NCBI GenBank assembly: GCA_017962965.1
Contig: JAGCUI010000052.1
Span: 1 to 62,330 of the forward strand
Direction: 5' to 3'
Length of the DNA stretch: 62,330 bases
DNA from: Treponema sp.
Lineage (GTDB): Bacteria > Spirochaetota > Spirochaetia > Treponematales > Treponemataceae
In this document: in pieces, positions 54,334 through 62,330 of the stretch
Position numbering within the stretch: position 1 is the stretch's first letter
How the letters are laid out: the number at the start of each line of letters is the position of its first letter
Made by a program: the position numbers and the translations under genes
The notes under the pieces: generated by a model
What the model was told of the DNA's origin: nothing
Database searches by the model: none
What the model saw: only the letters and a program-made list of their open reading frames with translations

Positions 54334-55836
54334 TTATTCTTTTACTGGAATTCCACAGCCCTTGTGTTCTTCTTCCCAGGACTGAGCAAGACGTAAGATA
54401 AGACTTTCGTTGAACATCTTTCCTGCAAACTGCATACCAATAGGCATATTGTCTGCACCAGTACGTCCTGCCGGCACGTTGATTGAAGGAATGCGCGCAA
54501 GATTAACAAAGGTTGTATAAAGATCCGAAAGATACATTTCCAGAGGGTCGTCAACTTTAGAGCCGAGTTTGAATGCCGCAGTTGGACAGGTAGGACAGAG
54601 GATGATGTCGTATTTTTCAAAAACAGCGGCTACTTCCTTCTGGATTCTTGCTCTTACAGTCATACCCTTTTTATAAGTATCACCGGAGAACTGTTCAGAA
54701 AGGACGTAGTTTCCGATTACAATACGGCGCTTTACTTCGGGACCAAAACCTTCGGATCTTGTGTCTACATAAAGTTCATCATAACCCTTACCGTTATCTA
54801 CACGGCGGCCATAACGAATACCATCAAAGCGGCTTAAGTTAGAAGCAGCTTCTGCAAGGGCAATTACGTAATAAGAAGCGATTGATGCGTCGAGGATAGG
54901 AAGGTCAACTTCTTCTACAACGGCACCTTTTTTAGTAAACCATTCGCGTGTTTCGCCAAAGCATTTTACAACATCAGGATCTGCACCTTCTGTTTTAAGG
55001 AACTGTTTTGGAATTGCAACCTTTATTTTAGAAAATTCTGCATCGCTCAAAGCCTGTAAGTTTTTGATTGAATCTACGTTTGGAAGTTCTGCAGAAGTAT
55101 CATCAAAAGTATCTGTTCCGCACATAAGGCTCAAAGGTTCAGCAATATCCTTTGGTGTATGACCAAGAATACCAACCTGATCAAGCGATGAACCGTAAGC
55201 AACAACACCCCAGCGGCTTAATACACCATAAGTCGGTTTAAGACCATAAATACCGCAGTAGCTTGCAGGAAGTCTTACAGAACCACCAGTTTCTGTTCCA
55301 AGACCAAATAATGCCTGATTCGCACTTACAGCCGCAGCAGAACCACCCGAAGAACCTCCCGAAACAAATTCGCGGTTGATCGGATTACGGGTTGGGCCAT
55401 AGCTTGAATATTCTGTAGAAGAACCCATTGCAAATTCATCCTGATTACATCGGCCAAGAGGAATTGCACCTGCGTTTTCAAGGCGTTCGATTACAGTTGC
55501 ATTATATGGAGCAACATAGCCTTCGAGGATTTTCGAAGCACAGGTTAATTTATGTCCTTTACAGTTGATGTTATCTTTGTTTGCAAAAGGAAGACCCAAA
55601 AGCGGTTTTTCCGAAAATAATTTATCGAGTGTGCCGTTTGCCTTAGCCTGGGAAATCAATTTATCTGCAGCTTCTGCCTTAGAAACAGCATCATCATACA
55701 TTTCTATAAAAGCATTAAGCGGAATTGAGGCAGATTTATCCTTATTAAAAGTATCAATAGCATTCTGAACAAGTTGAACACTGGTAATTTTCCCGGCCTT
55801 CAAAGCACCCCGGGTTTCATCGATTGTATAATACAT
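54334..55836 (-). CDS. gatA: Aspartyl/glutamyl-tRNA amidotransferase subunit A
   Basis: The 500-residue amidase-signature enzyme releases ammonia from glutamine for the GatCAB complex, which converts Glu-tRNA(Gln) to Gln-tRNA(Gln) and the Asp analogue. The Ser-cisSer-Lys triad is visible: Lys in LPFANKDNINCKG and the serines in FVSGGSSGGSAAAVSA, followed by GTETGGSVRLPASYCG. gatC lies upstream on the same strand with 116 bases between, which contain a hairpin element. gatB is not in the window, so the complex is split. Confidence 0.97.
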   Translation of the reverse strand: MYYTIDETRGALKAGKITSVQLVQNAIDTFNKDKSASIPLNAFIEMYDDAVSKAEAADKLISQAKANGTLDKLFSEKPLLGLPFANKDNINCKGHKLTCASKILEGYVAPYNATVIERLENAGAIPLGRCNQDEFAMGSSTEYSSYGPTRNPINREFVSGGSSGGSAAAVSANQALFGLGTETGGSVRLPASYCGIYGLKPTYGVLSRWGVVAYGSSLDQVGILGHTPKDIAEPLSLMCGTDTFDDTSAELPNVDSIKNLQALSDAEFSKIKVAIPKQFLKTEGADPDVVKCFGETREWFTKKGAVVEEVDLPILDASIASYYVIALAEAASNLSRFDGIRYGRRVDNGKGYDELYVDTRSEGFGPEVKRRIVIGNYVLSEQFSGDTYKKGMTVRARIQKEVAAVFEKYDIILCPTCPTAAFKLGSKVDDPLEMYLSDLYTTFVNLARIPSINVPAGRTGADNMPIGMQFAGKMFNESLILRLAQSWEEEHKGCGIPVKE

Positions 55837-55900
55837 AAAATAACTCCAAACTTTTATAAAAGGCCCCGCGCTCGATAAATCTCGCGAGCCGTTCTTGTGT

Positions 55901-55950
55901 AAATCCTAAACAACAGTCCCGATGGACTGTTGTTTTTAACGGATTTGCTA
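55901..55950 (+). repeat. 50-bp hairpin repeat element between gatC and gatA
   Basis: The element begins AATCCTAAA and ends TTTTTAACGGATTTGCTAT, with AACAACAGTCC and GGACTGTTGTT forming an 11-bp internal stem. The outer AAATCC/GGATTT bases can also pair. A second copy lies in opposite orientation at 61551-61600, with the same flanks but a different stem sequence that is also self-complementary. In the gat operon it could act as an attenuator or RNA-processing site on the minus-strand transcript. Confidence 0.6.
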
Positions 55951-55952
55951 TT

Positions 55953-56264
55953 TTAGGCTCCCTCTCCCAAAACCTTAGGTACCTGGAAGTAGCCGTCCAT
56001 AAAGTCTTTGCTTACTTTTTTTACGTCGGTAATTTCAAGGCCGCCTTCCTGAACATCCTCACGCAGCTTTTCTGCCTGAGTCTTAGGATATGCGTCGTAC
56101 GGGTTTTCGCTGTCATCATATTTCGAAAGAATATCAAAATAACCGACAATATCATCTACCTGCTTTTTTAAAGTGTCCATATCCGTTGAATCCGGAGACA
56201 GACGAGAAAGATAAAGCAGATTGTTAAGAGTTTCTTCATCAATTTTTTTGTGTTGTGTAGCCAT
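55953..56264 (-). CDS. gatC: Aspartyl/glutamyl-tRNA amidotransferase subunit C
   Basis: The 103-residue protein begins HKKIDEETLNNLLYLSRLSPDSTD and has the GatC helices plus PYDAYPKTQAEKLREDVQE and YFQVPKVLGEG at the end, matching the belt subunit that holds GatA and GatB together. Its gene is immediately upstream of gatA, although the 116-base gap is long for an operon. Confidence 0.92.
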   Translation of the reverse strand: MATQHKKIDEETLNNLLYLSRLSPDSTDMDTLKKQVDDIVGYFDILSKYDDSENPYDAYPKTQAEKLREDVQEGGLEITDVKKVSKDFMDGYFQVPKVLGEGA

Positions 56265-56289
56265 ACGTCCTATTATAATAAAAAAATCT

Positions 56290-57663
56290 TTATGCTTCTA
56301 TATGTTTGATTGTTTTATCATAAATCTTTTTATAGAAGAAAAGTGTAAACATAAGCGATGCAAATTCTGCAATCGGGAATGCCCACCATACAACATTCAG
56401 ATTGCCCGAAAGAGACAAAAGCCATGCAACAGGAAGAAGAACAATCAGCTGGCGGACAAAGCTTACAAGCATACTCTGAACACCCTTACCCAAAGCCTGT
56501 AAAACACATCCCAGCATGATACAGATTGCAGCAAGAGGGAAATGAATGGCGATGATTCTTAAAGCAATTTCTCCAATGCGGTAAATTTCGGGAGTAGCAT
56601 CAAAGAAGGAAAGAAGTAAATGAGGGAAAAATTCAAAAATAAGGATTCCAAAAACCATGATTGATGCAGCGCCTATACATCCAGTCTTAATTGTATCTGT
56701 CATCCTCTTTTTCTTCCGCGCCCCGTAGTTATAGGCGATGATAGGAACGGCACCGTTATTAAGACCAAAGACCGGCATAAAGATAAAGCTCTGAAGCTTG
56801 AAATAAATTCCGAATACAGTCTGAGCATCCTTAGTAAATCTTCCAAGAATGATGTTTAAAAAGTAAACCATCACAGAACCCACAGAGCCGAGGATGATAG
56901 AAGGAATACCGACTGCAAAAATCATCTTTATGATTTTAGGATCGGGCAGAAGTTTACGTAAATCAAAATGGATTTCTTTATTGCACTTAAGATTTAAGAT
57001 GATGGAAACAACAAGGGCAGCAATCTGTCCGATTACAGTAGCCCACGCAGCCCCCGCAATACCCATGGCAGGACATCCAAAATATCCAAAAATCATAATC
57101 GGGTCTAAAATAAGATTGAACACAGTACCCGTAAGCTGACTCACCATGGAAAGTGTTGTTTTTCCGGTAGACTGTAAAAGTCGTTCAAAAGTGATGGAAC
57201 CAAAAAGACCAAAGGACATACCGACAACAATACGAAGGTAAGTAACACCATAATTCTGGATGATAGGATCTGTAGTCTGTTTTTCAAAAAAGATCTGCGG
57301 AACAAAAAAACTTAAAACTGCAAAAACAAGATATGCTGCAATAGTGATAAAAATACCGTTCATCGCAGCCTTATCAACACTATCCTGATCCTTTTCACCA
57401 AGCTTACGCGATAAAACCGCATTAATACCAACTCCCGTACCAACAGCAAATGCAATCAAAAGGTTTTGAATCGGGAACGCTACCGAGATAGCATTCATCG
57501 CGTCCGTAGAAATACGCGCAACAAAAATACTGTCGACGATGTTATAGCATGCCTGAACCAGCATCGAAATCATCATCGGAAAAGACATCTGCCACAAAAG
57601 TTTATTTACAGGCATAACACCCATCTTATTTTCAGATGTCGAAACATTCATCGTCTTGTCCAT
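56290..57663 (-). CDS. MATE-family multidrug/Na+ antiporter
   Basis: The 457-residue protein has twelve hydrophobic helices and the MATE arrangement of two six-helix halves, with N-terminal KLLWQMSFPMMISMLVQACYNIVDSIFVAR and AIPIIAYNYGARKKKRM-like sequence (GAVPIIAYNYGARKKKRM) in the second half. It exports drugs or metabolites with Na+ or H+ as the counter-ion; the substrate is unknown. It lies upstream of gatC on the same strand with 25 bases between stop and start, possibly in one transcription unit. Confidence 0.93.
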   Translation of the reverse strand: MDKTMNVSTSENKMGVMPVNKLLWQMSFPMMISMLVQACYNIVDSIFVARISTDAMNAISVAFPIQNLLIAFAVGTGVGINAVLSRKLGEKDQDSVDKAAMNGIFITIAAYLVFAVLSFFVPQIFFEKQTTDPIIQNYGVTYLRIVVGMSFGLFGSITFERLLQSTGKTTLSMVSQLTGTVFNLILDPIMIFGYFGCPAMGIAGAAWATVIGQIAALVVSIILNLKCNKEIHFDLRKLLPDPKIIKMIFAVGIPSIILGSVGSVMVYFLNIILGRFTKDAQTVFGIYFKLQSFIFMPVFGLNNGAVPIIAYNYGARKKKRMTDTIKTGCIGAASIMVFGILIFEFFPHLLLSFFDATPEIYRIGEIALRIIAIHFPLAAICIMLGCVLQALGKGVQSMLVSFVRQLIVLLPVAWLLSLSGNLNVVWWAFPIAEFASLMFTLFFYKKIYDKTIKHIEA

Positions 57664-57831
57664 AAAAAATCCTCAATACAATATCGTTCAAGTATAATGG
57701 TTATAAAAATTTTATGGAAGACAGAACAAGTCAAAAAAATAGTCCAGTGGAGTGATTATTTTTTTAATTTGACAAAATTCTTTTTCTAATAGTAGAATTA
57801 AAGAATATTTATATATTATAAGGAGATATTA

Positions 57832-58443
57832 ATGAAAAAACTTGCTAAACTTACAGGCTTATTATTGTTATCTGCAACCATATTCGCTTGCAGTCAAAAC
57901 CAGGAGGCTCCGGAAGCTACCAGAGATGAAGCAACTGAACCTCTAATTTCCGAAAGTGAATCAACGCAATTAACAGTTACAAAATCAATCGATGCTTCAG
58001 ACAATTTCTATACTCTTGTTACTTCACGCTCTTCAGATGGAACATACAAATATCAGTGTCTAATGATTACTGAAACCTCAGATTATAAAGAAATTGACTC
58101 TATAGTTTTTACTTATAGCATTACTAATAAAACAGCAGCATCTGAACCGACATCGGTAACAACATACCAAACAGTTACGGTTAAAAGTGTAGCCGGAAAA
58201 ACAAAATATCAGACAGATTACCCGTCTAACAAGCTCACATGGAATGGTTTAAAAGGTACTTACAAAGTAATAGAAAACGATCCAAAAACTATACAATTTC
58301 AAACGAATTTAGCTTCATTATTAGTGTTTGGCGGTTATACATCTTCTGCTTTAGTTTATTCAAATACATCAAATACTAAATTTTATGAAACTTATACCAA
58401 CACAGAAGGTCAAACTATTATAATTAGTATCGTAAAACAATAA
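57832..58443 (+). CDS. Putative lipoprotein of unknown function
   Basis: The 203-residue protein has a lipobox ATIFACSQ with Cys20 and an acidic Glu/Ser/Thr-rich stretch (about 22-45) that may act as a surface tether. The rest is Thr/Ser/Lys-rich and beta-prone (DNFYTLVTSRSSDGTYKYQCLMITE). I recognise no family. AAGGAG stands ahead of the ATG, and a strong terminator follows, so the gene is a monocistronic unit. It is the first gene of the accessory patch that continues to the rRNA operon. Confidence 0.78.
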   Translation: MKKLAKLTGLLLLSATIFACSQNQEAPEATRDEATEPLISESESTQLTVTKSIDASDNFYTLVTSRSSDGTYKYQCLMITETSDYKEIDSIVFTYSITNKTAASEPTSVTTYQTVTVKSVAGKTKYQTDYPSNKLTWNGLKGTYKVIENDPKTIQFQTNLASLLVFGGYTSSALVYSNTSNTKFYETYTNTEGQTIIISIVKQ

Positions 58444-58463
58444 AATAATTACTATTTCATAAT

Positions 58464-58497
58464 GAAAAAGGTCGGTTTTCTAACCGACCTTTTTTTA
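58464..58497. terminator. Intrinsic terminator of the 57832 lipoprotein gene
   Basis: AAAAAGGTCGGTT and AACCGACCTTTTT pair around a TTCT loop, followed by seven T residues. The stem is nearly symmetric, so it could also stop minus-strand transcripts arriving from the opposite gene. Confidence 0.9.
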
Positions 58498-58547
58498 TAT
58501 AAGTTACAATTGACATCAAAAATAAAAAAATCTTTGATATTCCTCTT

Positions 58548-59117
58548 TTAAAAGAAATATGTTATTCCAAAATAAAGCTTAAAACAATTTAGTAAATACA
58601 CTGCAGCCGGAAAAGGATTATTGAGACTGTATTCTTCAGAAGAATCTTCGGATGCATCATAGATAAGGCATTTTGTAAAACAATTCATGCCATAAAATTC
58701 GCCTCCTATGCAGAGACCTAATTTTCCTTTACCTGCCTGCCATATTGGGATTGACCATCCTGTCTTTAGATATAAAGATTCAAAACCATATTTTGAAAAA
58801 CTACTTCCTATTCCCAAACTAAAATTTTCATAACCAAAAAACGTATAAAAAATCCCGGACACATAAGGTTCCTCGATCCCATGCATTGCATTACCGCTGA
58901 TTATTATTCCTAACCCTAGAGTATAGTTAGAATCAAAAAGATAATACCCGTTAAAATCTAATTCAATAAAAGGTTTTATAACAAAACTTGAGGAAGCCTG
59001 CAGACTAATCTGATAATTTACTGGAGCCCCCGAGTTTGAATTTTCTTCATTTTCATTTTCTGCATAAGCCAAAAAAACTGTACACAGAAAAACAAACATT
59101 AAAATTATTTTTTTCAT
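58548..59117 (-). CDS. Small outer-membrane beta-barrel-like protein
   Basis: The 189-residue protein has a signal peptide ending FLAYAEN and an acidic stretch, then alternating amphipathic beta-strands (YQISLQASSSFVIKPFIELDF, YTLGLGIIISGNAMHG, LKTGWSIPIWQAGKGKLGLCIGGEFYG). It ends LYFGITYFF, a terminal Phe expected for barrel insertion. The length suggests an eight-stranded barrel. Function is unknown. It is transcribed opposite to the lipoprotein at 57832. Confidence 0.7.
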   Translation of the reverse strand: MKKIILMFVFLCTVFLAYAENENEENSNSGAPVNYQISLQASSSFVIKPFIELDFNGYYLFDSNYTLGLGIIISGNAMHGIEEPYVSGIFYTFFGYENFSLGIGSSFSKYGFESLYLKTGWSIPIWQAGKGKLGLCIGGEFYGMNCFTKCLIYDASEDSSEEYSLNNPFPAAVYLLNCFKLYFGITYFF

Positions 59118-59269
59118 TATTTGATTATAGCATGGCGAAAGAAAAATTTCAGAGAGGGTTGTAAGCTAGAACAAATCACCCCTTGAACGAGAAACACCCC
59201 CGTAATGTTTACAAAGCCAACTCATAAGTGAGCAAGGACAAACGGATGACACGCTCGGAGAGTTGGATA

Positions 59270-60091
59270 TTAGTCTTTATAATTGAAGTGGATTTTTTGA
59301 CCTTGTGGAAAATATTCCTCTCCACCATATTTTTTTTGAATTTTATTCCATTGTTCTTCCGTTCCTCTGTAATAGATATCCATTAAACTAAATGAATAAT
59401 GTTGAGCACCAATTGATTTCAATCCTTCTGGAAGAACTAAACTTCTAAGATTATAACAGTTATAAAATGCAGAATTTTCAATTATTTCAAGTTCTTCAGG
59501 TAACACTAGTTCTTCTAAACAGGAACAAAGTAGGAATACTTCTTCTTTTAATATTTTCATTTTTGTAGGAAGAATTACAGTTTTAAGATTAGGAGAACGT
59601 GAAAATGCCCCTTTATTAATAGATGTTACACTATCTGGTATTATAAGCTTTTCAAGACTAGAGCAATAATGAAAGGCATAGTCTCCAATTGTTATTACAG
59701 TTTCTGAAATTTTAATATTTTTTAGAAATGTACAATTTTCAAAAGCATAGTTACCTATTATTGCAACGCCATATGGTATTTCTATATTTACAAGATTCTT
59801 ACAACCTTGAAATGTTTTTTCCTTTATTTCCGTAAATTCCTCACAATCCTCAAAAGAAAGATTAATAAATTTCATATAGTTCAAATTAAGAGCTTCTTTT
59901 ATTTCTTCACAAACCGGTTCAAGGACAATTACTTTATAAGGATTGTCAGCCGTATTTACATCAAGTCCTGCTAGAATGTCAGATAATTCAGAAGAATGAA
60001 CCCTTATTGTATCATCCCCTTTATTTGATTCACAGGAAATAAAAAAACTTATACAAACAGATATCAATAAAATACTTACAAACTTTCTCAT
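59270..60091 (-). CDS. BspA-like leucine-rich-repeat lipoprotein (copy B)
   Basis: The 273-residue protein has a lipobox FFISCES (Cys20) and then LRR_5-type repeats of about 23 residues, for example IPYGVAIIGNYAFENCTFLKNIKI, ISETVITIGDYAFHYCSSLEKL and IPDSVTSINKGAFSRSPNLKTV. The pattern is I/L-x-x-G-A/Y-F-x-x-C-x-x-L. BspA-like LRRs mediate adhesion in oral and gut bacteria and in Trichomonas. The upstream neighbour (60111-60932) has the same length and layout, so the two are tandem paralogs. About 150 bases before this gene contain nothing recognisable. Confidence 0.85.
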   Translation of the reverse strand: MRKFVSILLISVCISFFISCESNKGDDTIRVHSSELSDILAGLDVNTADNPYKVIVLEPVCEEIKEALNLNYMKFINLSFEDCEEFTEIKEKTFQGCKNLVNIEIPYGVAIIGNYAFENCTFLKNIKISETVITIGDYAFHYCSSLEKLIIPDSVTSINKGAFSRSPNLKTVILPTKMKILKEEVFLLCSCLEELVLPEELEIIENSAFYNCYNLRSLVLPEGLKSIGAQHYSFSLMDIYYRGTEEQWNKIQKKYGGEEYFPQGQKIHFNYKD

Positions 60092-60110
60092 AATAACCTC
60101 TCAATAAAAA

Positions 60111-60932
60111 CTAGTTTTTATAATTGTAATTAATTATTAAGTACGGGGAACAGTTTTCATCCCACCCATCGGTCTTTATAACAGAATTCCATTGTTCTTC
60201 TGTACCTGTAAAATTTATTTCCAAAAGTGAACTACAATAAAGAAAAGCTCCTTCTTTTATTTCTAACAAGGTAGAAGGAATAACTACTTTTTTAAGACTT
60301 AAGCACCAAAGAAAAGTTCCTTTCTCTATAGTATTTACACCAGAAGGAATTTCTATTTCTTTAAGTCGCGAACAATAGTTAAATGAATTTTGACCGATAT
60401 ATATTAAGTTTTTAGGAAGTTTTATGCCTTCCAGATTCGGACATTCATAAAAACCAAACTCACCAATTTTTTCAATATTTTGAGAAAGTTTTATATCATT
60501 AAGAGCCATACAATAAAGGAAAGCAGTCCTACCGATACTACAAACAGAATCTGTCATCCCCACCTTTTGTAAATTTACGCATTGATAAAAAGCCCCATCT
60601 ATAATTTCCTTAATTCCTTCAGGTATTTCTATAGAGACCAAATTTACGCATTTATAAAAATATAATTCATAATTTTCATAATCAACAAAGGAAAGGCTTA
60701 CGTATTTTCTTGGGTTATTATACAATGCGTCGTGAACTTCCATTTTTTCTGGTTCAGATACGACGATTACATATGGGTCATCGGGGGTGTTTTCTTCAAG
60801 ATTGGCAAGATAATCATTAAGATCAGGAGATTTTACAACGACTTTTTGGCGGCTCTTACCAGATGCATCAACATCACAGGCCACTACAAACAAAGCACAA
60901 ATAAGGCATAAGCCAAACAACAACTTTTTCAT
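60111..60932 (-). CDS. BspA-like leucine-rich-repeat lipoprotein (copy A)
   Basis: Also 273 residues, with lipobox FVVACD (Cys19) and LRR_5 repeats such as IPEGIKEIIDGAFYQCVNLQKV, QNIEKIGEFGFYECPNLEGI and IPSGVNTIEKGTFLWCLSLKKV. The N-terminal 90 residues (SPDLNDYLANLEENTPDDPYV) align with copy B, as does the C-terminal FTGTEEQWNSV segment, showing duplication rather than convergence. It probably projects from the outer surface or lies in the periplasm. The two genes are 19 nt apart and likely co-transcribed. Confidence 0.85.
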   Translation of the reverse strand: MKKLLFGLCLICALFVVACDVDASGKSRQKVVVKSPDLNDYLANLEENTPDDPYVIVVSEPEKMEVHDALYNNPRKYVSLSFVDYENYELYFYKCVNLVSIEIPEGIKEIIDGAFYQCVNLQKVGMTDSVCSIGRTAFLYCMALNDIKLSQNIEKIGEFGFYECPNLEGIKLPKNLIYIGQNSFNYCSRLKEIEIPSGVNTIEKGTFLWCLSLKKVVIPSTLLEIKEGAFLYCSSLLEINFTGTEEQWNSVIKTDGWDENCSPYLIINYNYKN

Positions 60933-61050
60933 ATATCCCTCGTCATCACAATTTTTTCATATATTTTAATAATATATACATAAAAATTATAAATGAGATA
61001 TACGTTTTTCTCAAGAAATAAATTTAGGATTTTCTCTGCAAACTGATTTA

Positions 61051-61245
61051 TTAAAAATGATGATTAATACCGCTTTGCTTCATAATAGCATTTGCCGTAT
61101 GTCTTGATTTTATCTTTGAATCAACTGTAAAATTTCTATTTGTTATGGGGCTGTAATAAATGTCATGATCACCTTTGCCATGCCTTACAAAACTGCATCC
61201 ATTTTGAAGAAGGATATCCCTAACCTTTTTTTCATATTCAGCCAT
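61051..61245 (-). CDS. hicA: HicA-type mRNA interferase toxin
   Basis: The 64-residue protein has the HicA dsRBD-like fold with LLQNGCSFVRHGKGDHDIYY, whose HGKGDH segment includes the catalytic His, then SRHTANAIMKQSGI. HicA cleaves mRNA when not bound by its antitoxin. The ATG shares a base with the stop of the antitoxin gene upstream (TAATG), so translation is coupled. Length is normal, so the toxin is probably intact. Confidence 0.83.
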   Translation of the reverse strand: MAEYEKKVRDILLQNGCSFVRHGKGDHDIYYSPITNRNFTVDSKIKSRHTANAIMKQSGINHHF

Positions 61246-61460
61246 TATGCAAACACCTTTTCTCTGCGTTCGACATTAAAATAAAATGAATTTACTTTTG
61301 GTGTTTTATTAAGTTCGATTAATTCTGGAGCGGCAAAACGTACACGTTCAAAAAGTGCGTCTAAAGAACCACCTTCAAGAACAAGACCAGGAATGTCGTC
61401 ACTCTGGGCAATCCAAACACTTGCTTCTTCATCCCATGTAAAATCTACTCTGTATTCCAT
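61245..61460 (-). CDS. HicB/DUF1902-like antitoxin
   Basis: I start at ATG 61460, preceded by AGGAGG; the open frame extends ten codons further without a ribosome site. The 71-residue product (MEYRVDFTWDEEASVWIAQS, DDIPGLVLEGGSLDALFERV) fits the HicB-type partial RNase-H fold found as DUF1902. It should bind and block the HicA toxin encoded next. The antitoxin-first order differs from the E. coli hicAB order. Confidence 0.8.
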   Translation of the reverse strand: MEYRVDFTWDEEASVWIAQSDDIPGLVLEGGSLDALFERVRFAAPELIELNKTPKVNSFYFNVERREKVFA

Positions 61461-61490
61461 ATTTGCCTCCTGTTTCGTATTATAAACCAC

Positions 61491-61895
61491 ATTTTGAATT
61501 TTGTCATTCTGAATTCATTTAAACAAAAAAAAGCCAGCAGCTTGCGCACAATAGGAAATCCGTTAAAAAAAATCGTACGACAGTGCGATTTTTTAGGATT
61601 CTCCTCTTAATTGCGCTCGGGGTGAGACTATGCGAACCCCGTCGTAGATAGCTGCTGCACTTAACTACAGCTGACCCTTTAACTGTTAAAATGTTTTAAA
61701 CAAAAAAAAGCCAGCAGCTATCTATCTTTCCTACGTTCCCTCACTGCGTTCGCTCACTACCGAGTTTGCTTCGCAAACGTCGCGCTTGAGAGCCGTTCTG
61801 TGCGGCTGCACCGACAGCCGCCGCGCTTTGCGCAATTGGAGCTGCTGCTCTCTAGCGGGCACCGGTGCACCAATGAACAATTTAAAATAAAAAAA
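61491..61895. other. Repetitive non-coding region downstream of the 5S gene
   Basis: No gene is visible. GCCAGCAGC followed by an A/T run, which is the complement of the 5S 3' end plus terminator (GCTGCTGGCTTTTTTT), occurs three times: at 61533-61541, 61710-61718 and, as the true 5S end, 61896-61904, spaced 177 and 186 bases. CTGCTCTCTAGCGGG at 61845-61859 is a 15-base perfect inverted copy of 5S sequence at 61915-61929. The region also contains the 50-bp hairpin repeat and GC-rich palindromic blocks at 61735-61850. Confidence 0.6.
61551..61600 (-). repeat. 50-bp hairpin repeat element, second copy
   Basis: Read on the minus strand it begins AATCCTAAA and ends TTTTTAACGGATTTCCTAT, as at 55901-55950. 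The internal stem here is AAAAAATCG/CGATTTTTT with a further AC/GT pair around TGTC. The sequence between the conserved flanks is unrelated to the first copy, but it still folds. Confidence 0.6.
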
Positions 61896-62006
61896 GCCAG
61901 CAGCTATCTACTTTCCCGCTAGAGAGCAGTATCATCGACGTTAGAGAGCTTGACTTCCGTGTTCGGAATGGGAACGGGTATTGCCTCTCCACTATGGCCA
62001 CTGGCA
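61896..62006 (-). rRNA. rrf: 5S ribosomal RNA
   Basis: About 111 bases with the 5S terminal helix (5' GCCAGTGGCC with 3' GCTGCTGGC) and the conserved core CCCGTTCCCATTCCGAACAC at about 61960-61980 on the minus strand. It follows the 23S gene in the usual order. A T-run directly after the 3' end probably terminates transcription. Confidence 0.93.
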
Positions 62007-62098
62007 TTTTAATCATAATTTAATACAAAGGGTGTTAATCACTTTTTGAGGTGAGCACACCACAAGGAACGGAATAAAGAATAAGTGAAAATGATAAT

Positions 62099-62330
<232 letters not shown>

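Noticed and set aside
55837..55952. Terminator splitting gatC from gatA
   Set aside because: The hairpin lacks a clear T-run on the minus strand at the right place and recurs elsewhere as a repeat element, so I annotated it as a repeat.
61491..61895. CRISPR array in the repetitive region
   Set aside because: Only three spaced copies with 5S homology and unequal long intervals; no repeat-spacer regularity and no cas genes.
62007..62098. tRNA gene between 5S and 23S
   Set aside because: No cloverleaf or TTCGANNC-type arm is visible in the spacer.

Overview
The window looks like chromosomal DNA of a spirochaete, most probably a gut- or rumen-type Treponema. The signs are a moderately AT-rich genome, lipoproteins with relaxed spirochaetal lipoboxes, unlinked groEL and groES, a short alanyl-tRNA synthetase, PPi-like phosphofructokinase motifs, class III cyclases beside a FecR protein, Rhs and BspA-type surface proteins, and a secreted GH5 endoglucanase. 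The species cannot be fixed by reading alone.

Layout. Bases 1-2200 are an accessory patch: a truncated, frameshifted Rhs C-terminus, an overlapping small membrane protein that may be its immunity protein, imperfect direct repeats around the pair, and a Phd/ParE-type toxin-antitoxin pair. Bases 2245-10903 hold a lipoprotein, groEL, and a three-gene overlapping operon (cyclase, FecR/Fn3-like protein, outer-membrane protein). Bases 10961-24490 are mostly housekeeping: M18 and M29 aminopeptidases, ParA/ParB, rsmG, rsmE, a VanY-like peptidase, a HAD phosphatase, TPR and N/Q-rich envelope proteins, an aminotransferase and an Lrp regulator. Bases 24647-39863 carry phosphofructokinase, a BI-1 protein, groES, a SurA-like/nusB/TPR-lipoprotein operon, alaS, a GH5 lipoprotein, ilvC, a LysM/M23 peptidase and two FtsJ-type methyltransferases. 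Bases 39882-49927 hold a PilZ protein and a 3214-residue repetitive surface protein. Bases 50004-57663 carry an S1-domain protein, a patatin, a second membrane cyclase, gatA/gatC and a MATE exporter. Bases 57832-61460 are a second accessory patch with lipoproteins, tandem BspA-like LRR proteins and a HicA/DUF1902 pair. The window ends in an rRNA operon on the minus strand (5S, then the 3' end of 23S), with a repetitive region downstream of 5S.

How the genes work together. Much of the window concerns the cell envelope: periplasmic chaperone, peptidoglycan hydrolases, lipoproteins, outer-membrane proteins, giant surface protein. It is combined with nucleotide signalling (two class III cyclases, one PilZ protein) and translation or rRNA modification (rsmG, rsmE, rlmE, an RlmM-like enzyme, alaS, gatCA, S1). 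The most unusual items are the Rhs remnant whose last 58 codons become readable only after a -1 shift at an A7 run, the cyclase-FecR-OMP operon, the giant protein with a roughly 709-residue internal duplication, a 50-bp structured repeat present twice with apparent stem covariation, and repeated copies of the 5S 3' end downstream of the rRNA operon. I saw no CRISPR array, insertion sequence, prophage or tRNA gene.
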